Assembly (NCBI GenBank): GCA_964035545.1
Contig: CAXIUT010000183.1
Coordinates: forward strand, 1,116,001 to 1,180,000
Direction: 5' to 3'
Length of the DNA: 64,000 nucleotides
From: Bugula neritina
Lineage: Eukaryota; Bryozoa; Gymnolaemata; Cheilostomatida; Bugulidae
Position 1 is the stretch's first letter. Each line of letters begins with the position of its first letter. A program made the translations under genes and the position numbers. Of this stretch, positions 29,930 through 45,448 are shown one piece after another. The notes beneath the pieces are model-generated. The model was not told the DNA's origin and searched no databases. It saw nothing but the letters and a program-made list of their open reading frames with translations.

Positions 29930-31701
29930 CTAAATATACGGTAATATACTGAAATATACTGTAACACATTGAAAAATACTGCAACATACTGAAATATACT
30001 GTAACACACCGAAATATACTGCAACATACTGAAATACACTGTAACATACTGAAATACACTGCTACATACTGAAATATACTGCAACATACTGCAACATACT
30101 GAAATACACAGTAACATACTGAAATAAACTGCAACATACTACAACATATTGAAATACACTGCAACACATTGAAATATACTGCAACATACCTAAATATACG
30201 GTAATATACTGAAATTCACTGTAACGCATTGCAAAATACTGCAACATACTGAAATTCACTGCGACACACTGAAATACGCTGCAAAATACTACAACATACT
30301 GAAATAAACTGTAACATGTTGAAATACACTGCAACACATTGAAAAATACTGCAACATACTGAAATATACTGTAACACACTGAAATATACTGCAACATACT
30401 GAAATACACTCTAACATACTGAAATATACTGCAACATACTGAAATACACTGCTACATACTGAAATATACCGCAACATACTGCAACATACTGCAATACACT
30501 GTAAAATACTGAAATACACTGCAACATACTACTACAACATATTGAAATACACTGCAACACATTGAAATACACTGCAACTTACCGAATATATGGTAAACTA
30601 CTGAAATATACTGTAACGCATTGAAAAATACTGCAACATACTGAAATACTTTGTAACATATTGAAATACACTGCAACACATTGAAATATACTGCAACATA
30701 ACGAAATATATGGTAAACTAATGAACTATATTTTAACACATTGAAAAATACTGCAACATACTGAAATACACTGCAACACATTGAAATATACTGCAACATA
30801 CCGAAATATATGGTAAACTACTGAAATATACTGTAACACATTGAAAAATACTGCAACATACTGAAATACACTGTAACATACTGAAATAAACTGCAACATA
30901 CTACAACATATTGAAATACACTGCAACAAATTGAAATATACTGCAACATACCTAAATATACGGTAATATACTGAAATTCACTGTAACGCATTGCAAAATA
31001 CTGCAACATACTGAAATTCACTGCGACACACTGAAATACGCTGCAAAATACTACAACATACTGAAATAAACTGTAACATATTGAAATACACTGCAACACA
31101 TTGAAATATACTGCAACATAACAAAATATATGGTAAACTACTGAAATAGACTTTAACACATTGAAAAATACTGCAACATACTGAAATACACTGTAACATA
31201 CTGAAATATACTGCAACACACTGAAATACACTGCTACATACTGAAATATACTGCAACGTACTGCAACATACTCCAGCATACTGAAATACACTGTAACATA
31301 CTGAAATACACTGCAACATACTACCACATATTGAAATACACTGCAACACATTGAAATGTACTGCAACATACCGAAATATATCGTAAACTACTAAAATATA
31401 CTGTAACACATTGAAAAATACTGCAACATACTGAAATATACTGCGACACCTAGCAATATACTGTAACATACTGAAATATGCTCTAGCACACTGAAATACA
31501 ATGCAACTTACTGAAATATACTGCAACATACTGAAATACACTGCAACATCCTACAATATGCTGAAATACACAGTAACATATTGAAATACACTGCAACACT
31601 TTGAAATATACTGCAACATACCGAAATATATGGTAAACTACTGCAACATACTACAACATACTGAAATACACTGCAACACATTGAAATATACTGCGACATA
31701 C
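29930..31701 (+). repeat. HOR unit U16, 1772 bp, L-type
   Basis: This has the layout of U9, including the 3-bp insertion (about 30531) and the 119-bp interval. Private changes are actctaacatac (about 30408), caacacactg (about 31214) and box atatatcgtaaac (about 31375, CG for GG). With U15 it forms a 3290-bp S+L dimer. Confidence 0.9.
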
Positions 31702-33219
31702 CTAAATATACGGTAATATACTGAAATATACTGTAAAACATTGAAAAACACTGCAACATACTGAAATATACTGTAACACATCGAAATATACTGCAACATA
31801 CTGAAATACACTGTAACATACTGAAATACACTGCTACATACTGAAATATACTGCAACATACTGCAACATACTGAAATACACAGTAACATACTGAAATAAA
31901 CTGCAACATACTACAACATATTGAAATACACTGCAACACATTGAAATATACTGCAACATACCTAAATATACGGTAATATACTGAAATTCACTGTAACGCA
32001 TTGCAAAATACTGCAACATTCTGAAATTCACTGCGACACACTGAAATACGCTGCAAAATACTACAACATACTGAAATAAACTGTAACATGTTGAAATACA
32101 CTGCAACACATTGAAAAATACTGCAACATACTGAAATATACTGTAACACACTGAAATATACTGCAACATACTGAAATACACTGTAACATACTGAAATATA
32201 CTGCAACATACTGAAATACACTGCTACATACTGAAATATACTGCAACATACTGCAACATACTGCAATACACTGTAAAATACTGAAATACACTGCAACATA
32301 CTACAACATATTGAAATACACTGCAACACATTGAAATACACTGCAACTTATCGAATATATGGAAAACTACTGAAATATACTGTAACGCATTGAAAAAGAC
32401 TGCAACATACTGAAATATATTGCGACACATTGCAATATACTGTAATATACTGAAAAATGCTGTATCACACTGAAATATACTGCAATTCGCTGAAATATAC
32501 TGCAACATACTGAAATACACCGCAACATCCTACAACATACTAAAATACACTGTAACATTTCGAAATACACTGCAACACATTGAATTATACTGCAACATAA
32601 CGAAATATATGGTAAACTACTGAAATATATTTTAACAAATTGAAAAATACTGCAACATACTGAATATACTGTAACACACTGAAGTATACTGCAACATACT
32701 GAAATACACTGTAACATACTGAAATATACTGCAACATACTGAAATACACTGCTACATACTGAAATATACTGCAACGTACTGCAACATACTGCAGCATACT
32801 GAAATACACTGTAACATACTGAAATACACTGCAACATACTACCACATATTGAAATACACTGCAACACATTGAAATGTACTGCAACATACCGAAATATATG
32901 GTAAACTACTAAAATATACTGTAACACATTGAAAAATACTGCAACATACTGAAATATACTGCGACACCTAGCAATATACTGTAACATACTGAAATATGCT
33001 CTAGCACACTGAAATACAATGCAACTTACTGAAATATACTGCAACATACTGAAATACACTGAAACATCCTACAATATGCTGAAATACACAGTAACATATT
33101 GAAATACACTGCAACACTTTGAAATATACTGCAACATACCGAAGTATATGGTAAACTACTGCAACATACTACAACATACTGAAATACACTGCAACACATT
33201 GAAATATACTGCGACATAC
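31702..33219 (+). repeat. HOR unit U17, 1518 bp, S-type
   Basis: This repeats U15 at a shift of 3290 with all S-after-L variants. The gaatatactg gap is at about 32663. A private change, actgaaacatcc in place of actgcaacatcc, lies at about 33060. Confidence 0.91.
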
Positions 33220-35021
33220 CTAAATATACGGTAATATACTGAAATATACTGTAACACATTGAAAAATACTGCAACATACTGAAATATACTGTAACACACC
33301 GAAATATACTGCAACATACTGAAATACACTGTAACATACTGAAATACACTGCTACATACTGAAATATACTGCAACATACTGCAACATACTGAAATACACA
33401 GTAACATACTGAAATAAACTGCAACATACTACAACATATTGAAATACACTGCAACACATTGAAATATACTGCAACATACCTAAATATACGGTAATATACT
33501 GAAATTCACTGTAACGCATTGCAAAATACTGCAACATACTGAAATTCACTGCGACACACTGAAATACGCTGCAAAATACTACAACATACTGAAATAAACT
33601 GTAACATGTTGAAATACACTGCAACACATTGAAAAATACTGCAACATACTGAAATATACTGTAACACACTGAAATATACTGCAACATACTGAAATACACT
33701 GTAACATACTGAAATATACTGCAACATACTGAAATACACTGCTACATACTGAAATATACCGCAACATACTGCAACATACTGCAATACACTGTAAAATACT
33801 GAAATACACTGCAACATACTACTACAACATATTGAAATACACTGCAACACATTGAAATACACTGCAACTTACCGAATATATGGTAAACTACTGAAATATA
33901 CTGTAACGCATTGAAAAGTACTGCAACATACTGAAATACACCGCAACATCCTACAACATACTGAAATACTTTGTAACATATTGAAATACACTGCAACACA
34001 TTGAAATATACTGCAACATAACGAAATATATGGTAAACTAATGAACTATATTTTAACACATTGAAAAATACTGCAACATACTGAAATACACTGCAACACA
34101 TTGAAATATACTGCAAAATACCGAAATATATGGTAAACTACTGAAATATACTGTAACACATTGAAAAATACTGCAACATACTGAAATACACTGTAACATA
34201 CTGAAATAAACTGCAACATACTACAACATATTGAAATACACTGCAACAAATTGAAATATACTGCAACATACCTAAATATACGGTAATATACTGAAATTCA
34301 CTGTAACGCACTGCAAAATACTGCAACATACTGAAATTCACTGCGACACACTGAAATACGCTGCAAAATACTACAACTTACTGAAATAAACTGTAACATA
34401 TTGAAATACACTGCAACACATTGAAATATACTGCAACATAACAAAATATATGGTAAACTACTGAAATAGACTTTAACACATTGAAAAATACTGCAACATA
34501 CTGAAATACACTGTAACATACTGAAATATACTGCAACATACTGAAATACACTGCTACATACTGAAATATACTGCAACGTACTGCAACATACTCCAGCATA
34601 CTGAAATACACTGTAACATACTGAAATACACTGCAACATACTACCACATATTGAAATACACTGCAACACATTGAAATGTACTGCAACATACCGAAATATA
34701 TGGTAAACTACTAAAATATACTGTAACACATTGAAAAATACTGCAACATACTGAAATATACTGCGACACCTAGCAATATACTGTAACATACTGAAATATG
34801 CTCTAGCACACTGAAATACAATGCAACTTACTGAAATATACTGCAACATACTGAAATACACTGCAACATCCTACAATATGCTGAAATACACAGTAACATA
34901 TTGAAATACACTGCAACACTTTGAAATATACTGCAACATACCGAAATATATGGTAAACTACTGCAACATACTACAACATACTGAAATACACTGCAACACA
35001 TTGAAATATACTGCGACATAC
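33220..35021 (+). repeat. HOR unit U18, 1802 bp, L-type
   Basis: This is an L unit with both the 3-bp insertion (about 33821) and the 30-bp acaccgcaacatcc addition (about 33940), so 1772+30. Private changes include caaaataccg (about 34112), gcactgcaaaatac (about 34308) and caacttactg (about 34374). With U17 it makes a 3320-bp dimer. Confidence 0.9.
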
Positions 35022-36539
35022 CTAAATATACGGTAATATACTGAAATATACTGTAAAACATTGAAAAACACTGCAACATACTGAAATATACTGTAACACA
35101 TCGAAATATACTGCAACATACTGAAATACACTGTAACATACTGAAATACACTGCTACATACTGAAATATACTGCAACATACTGCAACATACTGAAATACA
35201 CAGTAACATACTGAAATAAACTGCAACATACTACAACATATTGAAATACACTGCAACACATTGAAATATACTGCAACATACCTAAATATACGGTAATATA
35301 CTGAAATTCACTGTAACGCATTGCAAAATACTGCAACATTCTGAAATTCACTGCGACACACTGAAATACGCTGCAAAATACTACAACATACTGAAATAAA
35401 CTGTAACATGTTGAAATACACTGCAACACATTGAAAAATACTGCAACATACTGAAATATACTGTAACACACTGAAATATACTGCAACATACTGAAATACA
35501 CTGTAACATACTGAAATATACTGCAACATACTGAAATACACTGCTACATACTGAAATATACTGCAACATACTGCAACATACTGCAATACACTGTAAAATA
35601 CTGAAATACACTGCAACATACTACAACATATTGAAATACACTGCAACACATTGAAATACACTGCAACTTATCGAATATATGGAAAACTACTGAAATATAC
35701 TGTAACGCATTGAAAAAGACTGCAACATACTGAAATATATTGCGACACATTGCAATATACTGTAATATACTGAAAAATGCTGTATCACACTGAAATATAC
35801 TGCAATTCGCTGAAATATACTGCAACATACTGAAATACACCGCAACATCCTACAACATACTAAAATACACTGTAACATTTCGAAATACACTGCAACACAT
35901 TGAATTATACTGCAACATAACGAAATATATGGTAAACTACTGAAATATATTTTAACAAATTGAAAAATACTGCAACATACTGAATATACTGTAACACACT
36001 GAAGTATACTGCAACATACTGAAATACACTGTAACATACTGAAATATACTGCAACATACTGAAATACACTGCTACATACTGAAATATACTGCAACGTACT
36101 GCAACATACTGCAGCATACTGAAATACACTGTAACATACTGAAATACACTGCAACATACTACCACATATTGAAATACACTGCAACACATTGAAATGTACT
36201 GCAACATACCGAAATATATGGTAAACTACTAAAATATACTGTAACACATTGAAAAATACTGCAACATACTGAAATATACTGCGACACCTAGCAATATACT
36301 GTAACATACTGAAATATGCTCTAGCACACTGAAATACAATGCAACTTACTGAAATATACTGCAACATACTGAAATACACTGCAACATCCTACAATATGCT
36401 GAAATACACAGTAACATATTGAAATACACTGCAACACTTTGAAATATACTGCAACATACCGAAGTATATGGTAAACTACTGCAACATACTACAACATACT
36501 GAAATACACTGCAACACATTGAAATATACTGCGACATAC
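35022..36539 (+). repeat. HOR unit U19, 1518 bp, S-type
   Basis: This repeats U17 at a shift of 3320 (aaaacattgaaaaacac, acatcg, cattctg; gaatatactg gap at about 35983). It is the last S unit of the alternating zone. Confidence 0.91.
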
Positions 36540-37811
36540 CTAAATATACGGTAATATACTGAAATATACTGTAACACATTGAAAAATACTGCAACATACT
36601 GAAATATACTGTAACACACCGAAATATACTGCAACATACTGAAATACACTGTAACATACTGAAATACACTGCTACATACTGAAATATACTGCAACATACT
36701 GCAACATACTGAAATACACAGTAACATACTGAAATAAACTGCAACATACTACAACATATTGAAATACACTGCAACACATTGAAATATACTGCAACATACC
36801 TAAATATACGGTAATATACTGAAATTCACTGTAACGCATTGCAAAATACTGCAACATACTGAAATTCACTGCGACACACTGAAATACGCTGCAAAATACT
36901 ACAACATACTGAAATAAACTGTAACATGTTGAAATACACTGCAACACATTGAAAAATACTGCAACATACTGAAATATACTGTAACACACTGAAATATACT
37001 GCAACATACTGAAATACACTGTAACATACTGAAATATACTGCAACATACTGAAATACACTGCTACATACTGAAATATACCGCAACATACTGCAACATACT
37101 GCAATACACTGTAAAATACTGAAATACCCTGCAACATACTACTACAACATATTGAAATACACTGCAACACATTGAAATACACTGCAACTTACCGAATATA
37201 TGGTAAACTACTGAAATATACTGTAACGCATTGAAAAGTACTGCAACATACTGAAATATACTGTAACACACTGAAATATACTGCAACATACTGAAATACA
37301 CTGTAACATACTGAAATATACTGCAACATACTGAAATACACTGCTACATACTGAAATATACTGCAACGTACTGCAACATACTGCAGCATACTGAAATACA
37401 CTGTAACATACTGAAATACACTGCAACATACTACCACATATTGAAATACACTGCAACACATTGAAATGTACTGCAACATACCGAAATATATGGTAAACTA
37501 CTAAAATATACTGTAACACATTGAAAAATACTGCAACATACTGAAATATACTGCGACACCTAGCAATATACTGTAACATACTGAAATATGCTCTAGCACA
37601 CTGAAATACAATGCAACTTACTGAAATATACTGCAACATACTGAAATACACTGCAACATCCTACAATATGCTGAAATACACAGTAACATATTGAAATACA
37701 CTGCAACACTTTGAAATATACTGCAACATACCGAAATATATGGTAAACTATTGCAACATACTACAACATACTGAAATACACTGCAACACATTGAAATATA
37801 CTGCGACATAC
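36540..37811 (+). repeat. HOR unit U20, 1272 bp, shortened type
   Basis: Boxes lie at 36540, 36800, about 37192, 37482 and 37732. Compared with the S unit, the roughly 250-bp segment between the third and fourth boxes is gone: the third box ccgaatatatggtaaac leads into gaaaagtac and then into the S-type second half. A 3-bp insertion is at about 37141. So 1520-250+3-1 = 1272. This is the first occurrence as a whole unit of the type that alternates in the 4140-bp HOR. Confidence 0.9.
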
Positions 37812-39580
37812 CTAAATATATGGTAATATACTGAAATATACTGTAACACATTGAAAAATACTGCAACATACTGAAATATACTGTAACACACCGAAATATA
37901 CTGCAACATACTGAAATACACTGTAACATACTGAAATACACTGCTACATACTGAAATATACTGCAACATACTGCAACATACTGAAATACACAGTAACATA
38001 CTGAAATAAACTGCAACATACTACAACATATTGAAATACACTGCAACACATTGAAATATACTGCAACATACCTAAATATACGGTAATATACTGAAATTCA
38101 CTGTAACGCATTGCAAAATACTGCAACATACTGAAATTCACTGCGACACACTGAAATACGCTGCAAAATACTACAACATACTGAAATAAACTGTAACATG
38201 TTGAAATACACTGCAACACATTGAAAAATACTGCAACATACTGAAATATACTGTAACACACTGAAATATACTGCAACATACTGAAATACACTGTAACATA
38301 CTGAAATATACTGCAACATACTGAAATACACTGCTTCATACTGAAATATACTGCAACATACTGCAACATACTGCAATACACTGTAAAATACTGAAATACA
38401 CTGCAACATACTACAACATATTGAAATACACTGCAACACATTGAAATACACTGCAACTTATCGAATATATGGAAAACTACTGAAATATACTGTAACGCAT
38501 TGAAAAAGACTGCAACATACTGAAATATATTGCGACACATTGCAATATACTGTAATATACTGAAAAATGCTGTATCACACTGAAATATACTGCAATTCGC
38601 TGAAATATACTGCAACATACTGAAATACACCGCAACATCCTACAACATACTAAAATACACTGTAACATTTCGAAATACACTGCAACACATTGAATTATAC
38701 TGCAACATAACGAAATATATGGTAAACTACTGAAATATATTTTAACAAATTGAAAAATACTGCAACATACTGAAATATACTGTAACACACTGAAGTATAC
38801 TGCAACATACTGAAATACACTGTAACATACTGAAATATACTGCAACATACTGAAATACACTGCTACATACTGAAATATACTGCAACGTACTGCAACATAC
38901 TGCAGCATACTGAAATACACTGTAACATACTGAAATACACTGCAACATACTACCACATATTGAAATACACTGCAACACATTGAAATGTACTGCAACATAC
39001 CGAAATATATGGAAAACTACTGAAATATACTGTAACGCATTGAAAAAGACTGCAACATACTGAAATATATTGCGACACATTGCAATATACTGTAATATAC
39101 TGAAAAATGCTGTATCACACTGAAATATACTGCAATTCGCTGAAATATACTGCAACATACTGAAATACACCGCAACATCCTACAACATACTAAAATACAC
39201 TGTAACATTTCGAAATACACTGCAACACATTGAATTATACTGCAACATACCGAAATATATGGTAAACTACTAAAATATACTGTAACACATTGAAAAATAC
39301 TGCAACATACTGAAATATACTGCGACACCTAGCAATATACTGTAACATACTGAAATATGCTCTAGCACACTGAAATACAATGCAACTTACTGAAATATAC
39401 TGCAACATACTGAAATACACTGCAACATCCTACAATATGCTGAAATACACAGTAACATATTGAAATACACTGCAACACTTTGAAATATACTGCAACATAC
39501 CGAAATATATGGTAAACTACTGCAACATACTACAACATACTGAAATACACTGCAACACATTGAAATATACTGCGACATAC
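37812..39580 (+). repeat. HOR unit U21, 1769 bp, S-type plus one 250-bp segment
   Basis: Boxes lie at about 37812, 38072, 38462, 38711, 39001, 39251 and 39501; intervals are 260, 390, 249, 290, 250, 250 and 80. The segment at 39001 is a second copy of the third-segment type (ggaaaac, gaaaaagac). It ends in a hybrid at 39235-39275, where gaattatactg (end of third-segment type) is followed by ccgaaatatatggtaaac and actaaaatatac (start of fifth-segment type). This is the intermediate state on the way to 540-bp amplification. The R box reads aaatatatgg (37814) instead of aaatatacgg. Confidence 0.88.
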
Positions 39581-40232
39581 CTAAATATACGGTAATATAC
39601 TGAAATATACTGTAACACATTGAAAAATACTGCAACATACTGAAATATACTGTAACACACCGAAATATACTGCAACATACTGAAATACACTGTAACATAC
39701 TGAAATACACTGCTACATACTGAAATATACTGCAACATACTGCAACATACTGAAATACACAGTAACATACTGAAATAAACTGCAACATACTACAACATAT
39801 TGAAATACACTGCAACACATTGAAATATACTGCAACATACCTAAATATACGGTAATATACTGAAATTCACTGTAACGCATTGCAAAATACTGCAACATAC
39901 TGAAATTCACTGCGACACACTGAAATACGCTGCAAAATACTACAACATACTGAAATAAACTGTAACATGTTGAAATACACTGCAACACATTGAAAAATAC
40001 TGCAACATACTGAAATATACTGTAACACACTGAAATATACTGCAACATACTGAAATACACTGTAACATACTGAAATATACTGCAACATACTGAAATACAC
40101 TGCTTCATACTGAAATATACTGCAACATACTGCAACATACTGCAATACACTGTAAAATACTGAAATACACTGCAACATACTACAACATATTGAAATACAC
40201 TGCAACACATTGAAATACACTGCAACTTATCG
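39581..40232 (+). repeat. Start of unit U22, ahead of the 4140-bp register
   Basis: This holds the R box (39581), the second box (39841) and the 390-bp segment with gcttcatac up to box 40231. It is equivalent to U1 1-651. From 40233 the sequence enters the strict 4140-bp periodicity; upstream of that the same text recurs at a shift of 3600, because later copies contain one more 540-bp module here. Confidence 0.88.
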
Positions 40233-41308
40233 AATATATGGAAAACTACTGAAATATACTGTAACGCATTGAAAAAGACTGCAACATACTGAAATATATT
40301 GCGACACATTGCAATATACTGTAATATACTGAAAAATGCTGTATCACACTGAAATATACTGCAATTCGCTGAAATATACTGCAACATACTGAAATACACC
40401 GCAACATCCTACAACATACTAAAATACACTGTAACATTTCGAAATACACTGCAACACATTGAATTATACTGCAACATAACGAAATATATGGTAAACTACT
40501 GAAATATATTTTAACAAATTGAAAAATACTGCAACATACTGAAATATACTGTAACACACTGAAGTATACTGCAACATACTGAAATACACTGTAACATACT
40601 GAAATATACTGCAACATACTGAAATACACTGCTACATACTGAAATATACTGCAACGTACTGCAACATACTGCAGCATACTGAAATACACTGTAACATACT
40701 GAAATACACTGCAACATACTACCACATATTGAAATACACTGCAACACATTGAAATGTACTGCAACATACCGAAATATATGGAAAACTACTGAAATATACT
40801 GTAACGCATTGAAAAAGACTGCAACATACTGAAATATATTGCGACACATTGCAATATACTGTAATATACTGAAAAATGCTGTATCACACTGAAATATACT
40901 GCAATTCGCTGAAATATACTGCAACATACTGAAATACACCGCAACATCCTACAACATACTAAAATACACTGTAACATTTCGAAATACACTGCAACACATT
41001 GAATTATACTGCAACATAACGAAATATATGGTAAACTACTGAAATATATTTTAACAAATTGAAAAATACTGCAACATACTGAATATACTGTAACACACTG
41101 AAGTATACTGCAACATACTGAAATACACTGTAACATACTGAAATATACTGCAACATACTGAAATACACTGCTACATACTGAAATATACTGCAACGTACTG
41201 CAACATACTGCAGCATACTGAAATACACTGTAACATACTGAAATACACTGCAACATACTACCACATATTGAAATACACTGCAACACATTGAAATGTACTG
41301 CAACATAC
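40231..41308 (+). repeat. 540-bp module, two tandem copies (U22)
   Basis: Box-to-box copies lie at 40231-40769 and 40770-41308. Each is a 250-bp segment (box ggaaaac, gaaaaagac, attgcgacac, gctgtatcac, acatttcg) plus a 290-bp segment (box ataacg, tattttaacaaattg, gaagtatac, gcaacgtac, actaccacat, gaaatgtac). The second copy carries the missing base in gaatatactg (about 41083). Confidence 0.9.
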
Positions 41309-44300
41309 CGAAATATATGGTAAACTACTAAAATATACTGTAACACATTGAAAAATACTGCAACATACTGAAATATACTGCGACACCTAGCAATATACTG
41401 TAACATACTGAAATATGCTCTAGCACACTGAAATACAATGCAACTTACTGAAATATACTGCAACATACTGAAATACACTGCAACATCCTACAATATGCTG
41501 AAATACACAGTAACATATTGAAATACACTGCAACACTTTGAAATATACTGCAACATACCGAAATATATGGTAAACTACTGCAACATACTACAACATACTG
41601 AAATACACTGCAACACATTGAAATATACTGCGACATACCTAAATATACGGTAATATACTGAAATATACTGCAAAACATTGAAAAACACTGCAACATACTG
41701 AAATATACTGTAACACATCGAAATATACTGCAACATACTGAAATACACTGCAACATCCTACAATATGCTGAAATACACAGTAACATATTGAAATACACTG
41801 CAACACTTTGAAATATACTGCAACATACCGAAGTATATGGTAAACTACTGCAACATACTACAACATACTGAAATACACTGCAACACATTGAAATATACTG
41901 CGACATACCTAAATATACGGTAATATACTGAAATATACTGTAACACATTGAAAAATACTGCAACATACTGAAATATACTGTAACACACCGAAATATACTG
42001 CAACATACTGAAATACACTGTAACATACTGAAATACACTGCTACATACTGAAATATACTGCAACATACTGCAACATACTGAAATACACAGTAACATACTG
42101 AAATAAACTGCAACATACTACAACATATTGAAATACACTGCAACACATTGAAATATACTGCAACATACCTAAATATACGGTAATATACTGAAATTCACTG
42201 TAACGCATTGCAAAATACTGCAACATACTGAAATTCACTGCGACACACTGAAATACGCTGCAAAATACTACAACATACTGAAATAAACTGTAACATGTTG
42301 AAATACACTGCAACACATTGAAAAATACTGCAACATACTGAAATATACTGTAACACACTGAAATATACTGCAACATACTGAAATACACTGTAACATACTG
42401 AAATATACTGCAACATACTGAAATACACTGCTACATACTGAAATATACCGCAACATACTGCAACATACTGCAATACACTGTAAAATACTGAAATACACTG
42501 CAACATACTACTACAACATATTGAAATACACTGCAACACATTGAAATACACTGCAACTTACCGAATATATGGTAAACTACTGAAATATACTGTAACGCAT
42601 TGAAAAGTACTGCAACATACTGAAATATACTGTAACACACTGAAATATACTGCAACATACTGAAATACACTGTAACATACTGAAATATACTGCAACATAC
42701 TGAAATACACTGCTACATACTGAAATATACTGCAACGTACTGCAACATACTGCAGCATACTGAAATACACTGTAACATACTGAAATACACTGCAACATAC
42801 TACCACATATTGAAATACACTGCAACACTTTGAAATGTACTGCAACATACCGAAATATATGGTAAACTACTAAAATATACTGTAACACATTGAAAAATAC
42901 TGCAACATACTGAAATATACTGCGACACCTAGCAATATACTGTAACATACTGAAATATGCTCTAGCACACTGAAATACAATGCAACTTACTGAAATATAC
43001 TGCAACATACTGAAATACACTGCAACATCCTACAATATGCTGAAATACACAGTAACATATTGAAATACACTGCAACACTTTGAAATATACTGCAACATAC
43101 CGAAATATATGGTAAACTACTGCAACATACTACAACATACTGAAATACACTGCAACACATTGAAATATACTGCGACATACCTAAATATACGGTAATATAC
43201 TGAAATATACTGTAACACATTGAAAAATACTGCAACATACTGAAATATACTGTAACACACCGAAATATACTGCAACATACTGAAATACACTGTAACATAC
43301 TGAAATACACTGCTACATACTGAAATATACTGCAACATACTGCAACATACTGAAATACACAGTAACATACTGAAATAAACTGCAACATACTACAACATAT
43401 TGAAATACACTGCAACACATTGAAATATACTGCAACATACCTAAATATACGGTAATATACTGAAATTCACTGTAACGCATTGCAAAATACTGCAACATAC
43501 TGAAATTCACTGCGACACACTGAAATACGCTGCAAAATACTACAACATACTGAAATAAACTGTAACATGTTGAAATACACTGCAACACATTGAAAAATAC
43601 TGCAACATACTGAAATATACTGTAACACACTGAAATATACTGCAACATACTGAAATACACTGTAACATACTGAAATATACTGCAACATACTGAAATACAC
43701 TGCTTCATACTGAAATATACTGCAACATACTGCAACATACTGCAATACACTGTAAAATACTGAAATACACTGCAACATACTACAACATATTGAAATACAC
43801 TGCAACACATTGAAATACACTGCAACTTATCGAATATATGGAAAACTACTGAAATATACTGTAACGCATTGAAAAAGACTGCAACATACTGAAATATATT
43901 GCGACACATTGCAATATACTGTAACATACTGAAATATGCTCTAGCACACTGAAATATACTGCAATTCGCTGAAATATACTGCAACATACTGAAATACACC
44001 GCAACATCCTACAACATACTAAAATACACTGTAACATTTCGAAATACACTGCAACACAATGAATTATACTGCAACATAACGAAATATATGGTAAACTACT
44101 GAAATATATTTTAACAAATTGAAAAATACTGCAACATACTGAAATATACTGTAACACACTGAAGTATACTGCAACATACTGAAATACACTGTAACATACT
44201 GAAATATACTGCAACATACTGAAATACACTGCTACATACTGAAATATACTGCAACGTACTGCAACATACTGCAGCATACTGAAATACACTGTAACATACT

Positions 44301-44372
44301 GAAATACACTGCAACATACTACCACATATTGAAATACACTGCAACACATTGAAATGTACTGCAACATACCGA
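40233..44372 (+). repeat. 4140-bp HOR, copy 1
   Basis: It contains, in order: two 540-bp modules (40231-41308), the hybrid 270-bp duplication (41481-42020), the 1272-bp unit (R boxes 41909 to 43181, with the 3-bp insertion at about 42510), and the first part of the next 2868-bp unit with gcttcatac (about 43702), gctctagcacac (about 43938) and caacacaatgaattatac (about 44050). Confidence 0.93.
41481..42020 (+). repeat. 270-bp tandem duplication, hybrid (copy 1 of 5)
   Basis: Copies lie at 41481-41750 and 41751-42020, each 27 decamers from caacatcctac to the next. They differ at five positions: box aaatatatgg/aagtatatgg, caaaacattg/taacacattg (two bases), aaaaacactg/aaaaatactg, and acacatcg/acacaccg. 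The first copy has the variants of L-to-S unit boundaries and the second those of S-to-L boundaries, as an out-of-register exchange between the two boundary kinds would produce. Confidence 0.9.
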
Positions 44373-45448
44373 AATATATGGAAAACTACTGAAATATACT
44401 GTAACGCATTGAAAAAGACTGCAACATACTGAAATATATTGCGACACATTGCAATATACTGTAATATACTGAAAAATGCTGTATCACACTGAAATATACT
44501 GCAATTCGCTGAAATATACTGCAACATACTGAAATACACCGCAACATCCTACAACATACTAAAATACACTGTAACATTTCGAAATACACTGCAACACATT
44601 GAATTATACTGCAACATAACGAAATATATGGTAAACTACTGAAATATATTTTAACAAATTGAAAAATACTGCAACATACTGAAATATACTGTAACACACT
44701 GAAGTATACTGCAACATACTGAAATACACTGTAACATACTGAAATATACTGCAACATACTGAAATACACTGCTACATACTGAAATATACTGCAACGTACT
44801 GCAACATACTGCAGCATACTGAAATACACTGTAACATACTGAAATACACTGCAACATACTACCACATATTGAAATACACTGCAACACATTGAAATGTACT
44901 GCAACATACCGAAATATATGGAAAACTACTGAAATATACTGTAACGCATTGAAAAAGACTGCAACATACTGAAATATATTGCGACACATTGCAATATACT
45001 GTAATATACTGAAAAATGCTGTATCACACTGAAATATACTGCAATTCGCTGAAATATACTGCAACATACTGAAATACACCGCAACATCCTACAACATACT
45101 AAAATACACTGTAACATTTCGAAATACACTGCAACACATTGAATTATACTGCAACATAACGAAATATATGGTAAACTACTGAAATATATTTTAACAAATT
45201 GAAAAATACTGCAACATACTGAATATACTGTAACACACTGAAGTATACTGCAACATACTGAAATACACTGTAACATACTGAAATATACTGCAACATACTG
45301 AAATACACTGCTACATACTGAAATATACTGCAACGTACTGCAACATACTGCAGCATACTGAAATACACTGTAACATACTGAAATACACTGCAACATACTA
45401 CCACATATTGAAATACACTGCAACACATTGAAATGTACTGCAACATAC
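43831..45448 (+). repeat. 540-bp module, three tandem copies (4140 HOR, first set)
   Basis: Copies lie at 43831-44369, 44370-44909 and 44910-45448. The first is distinct: it has gctctagcacac instead of gctgtatcacac, and caacacaatg instead of caacacattg. The third has the gaatatactg gap (about 45223). Sister sets lie at the next three positions 4140 bp apart. Confidence 0.91.
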
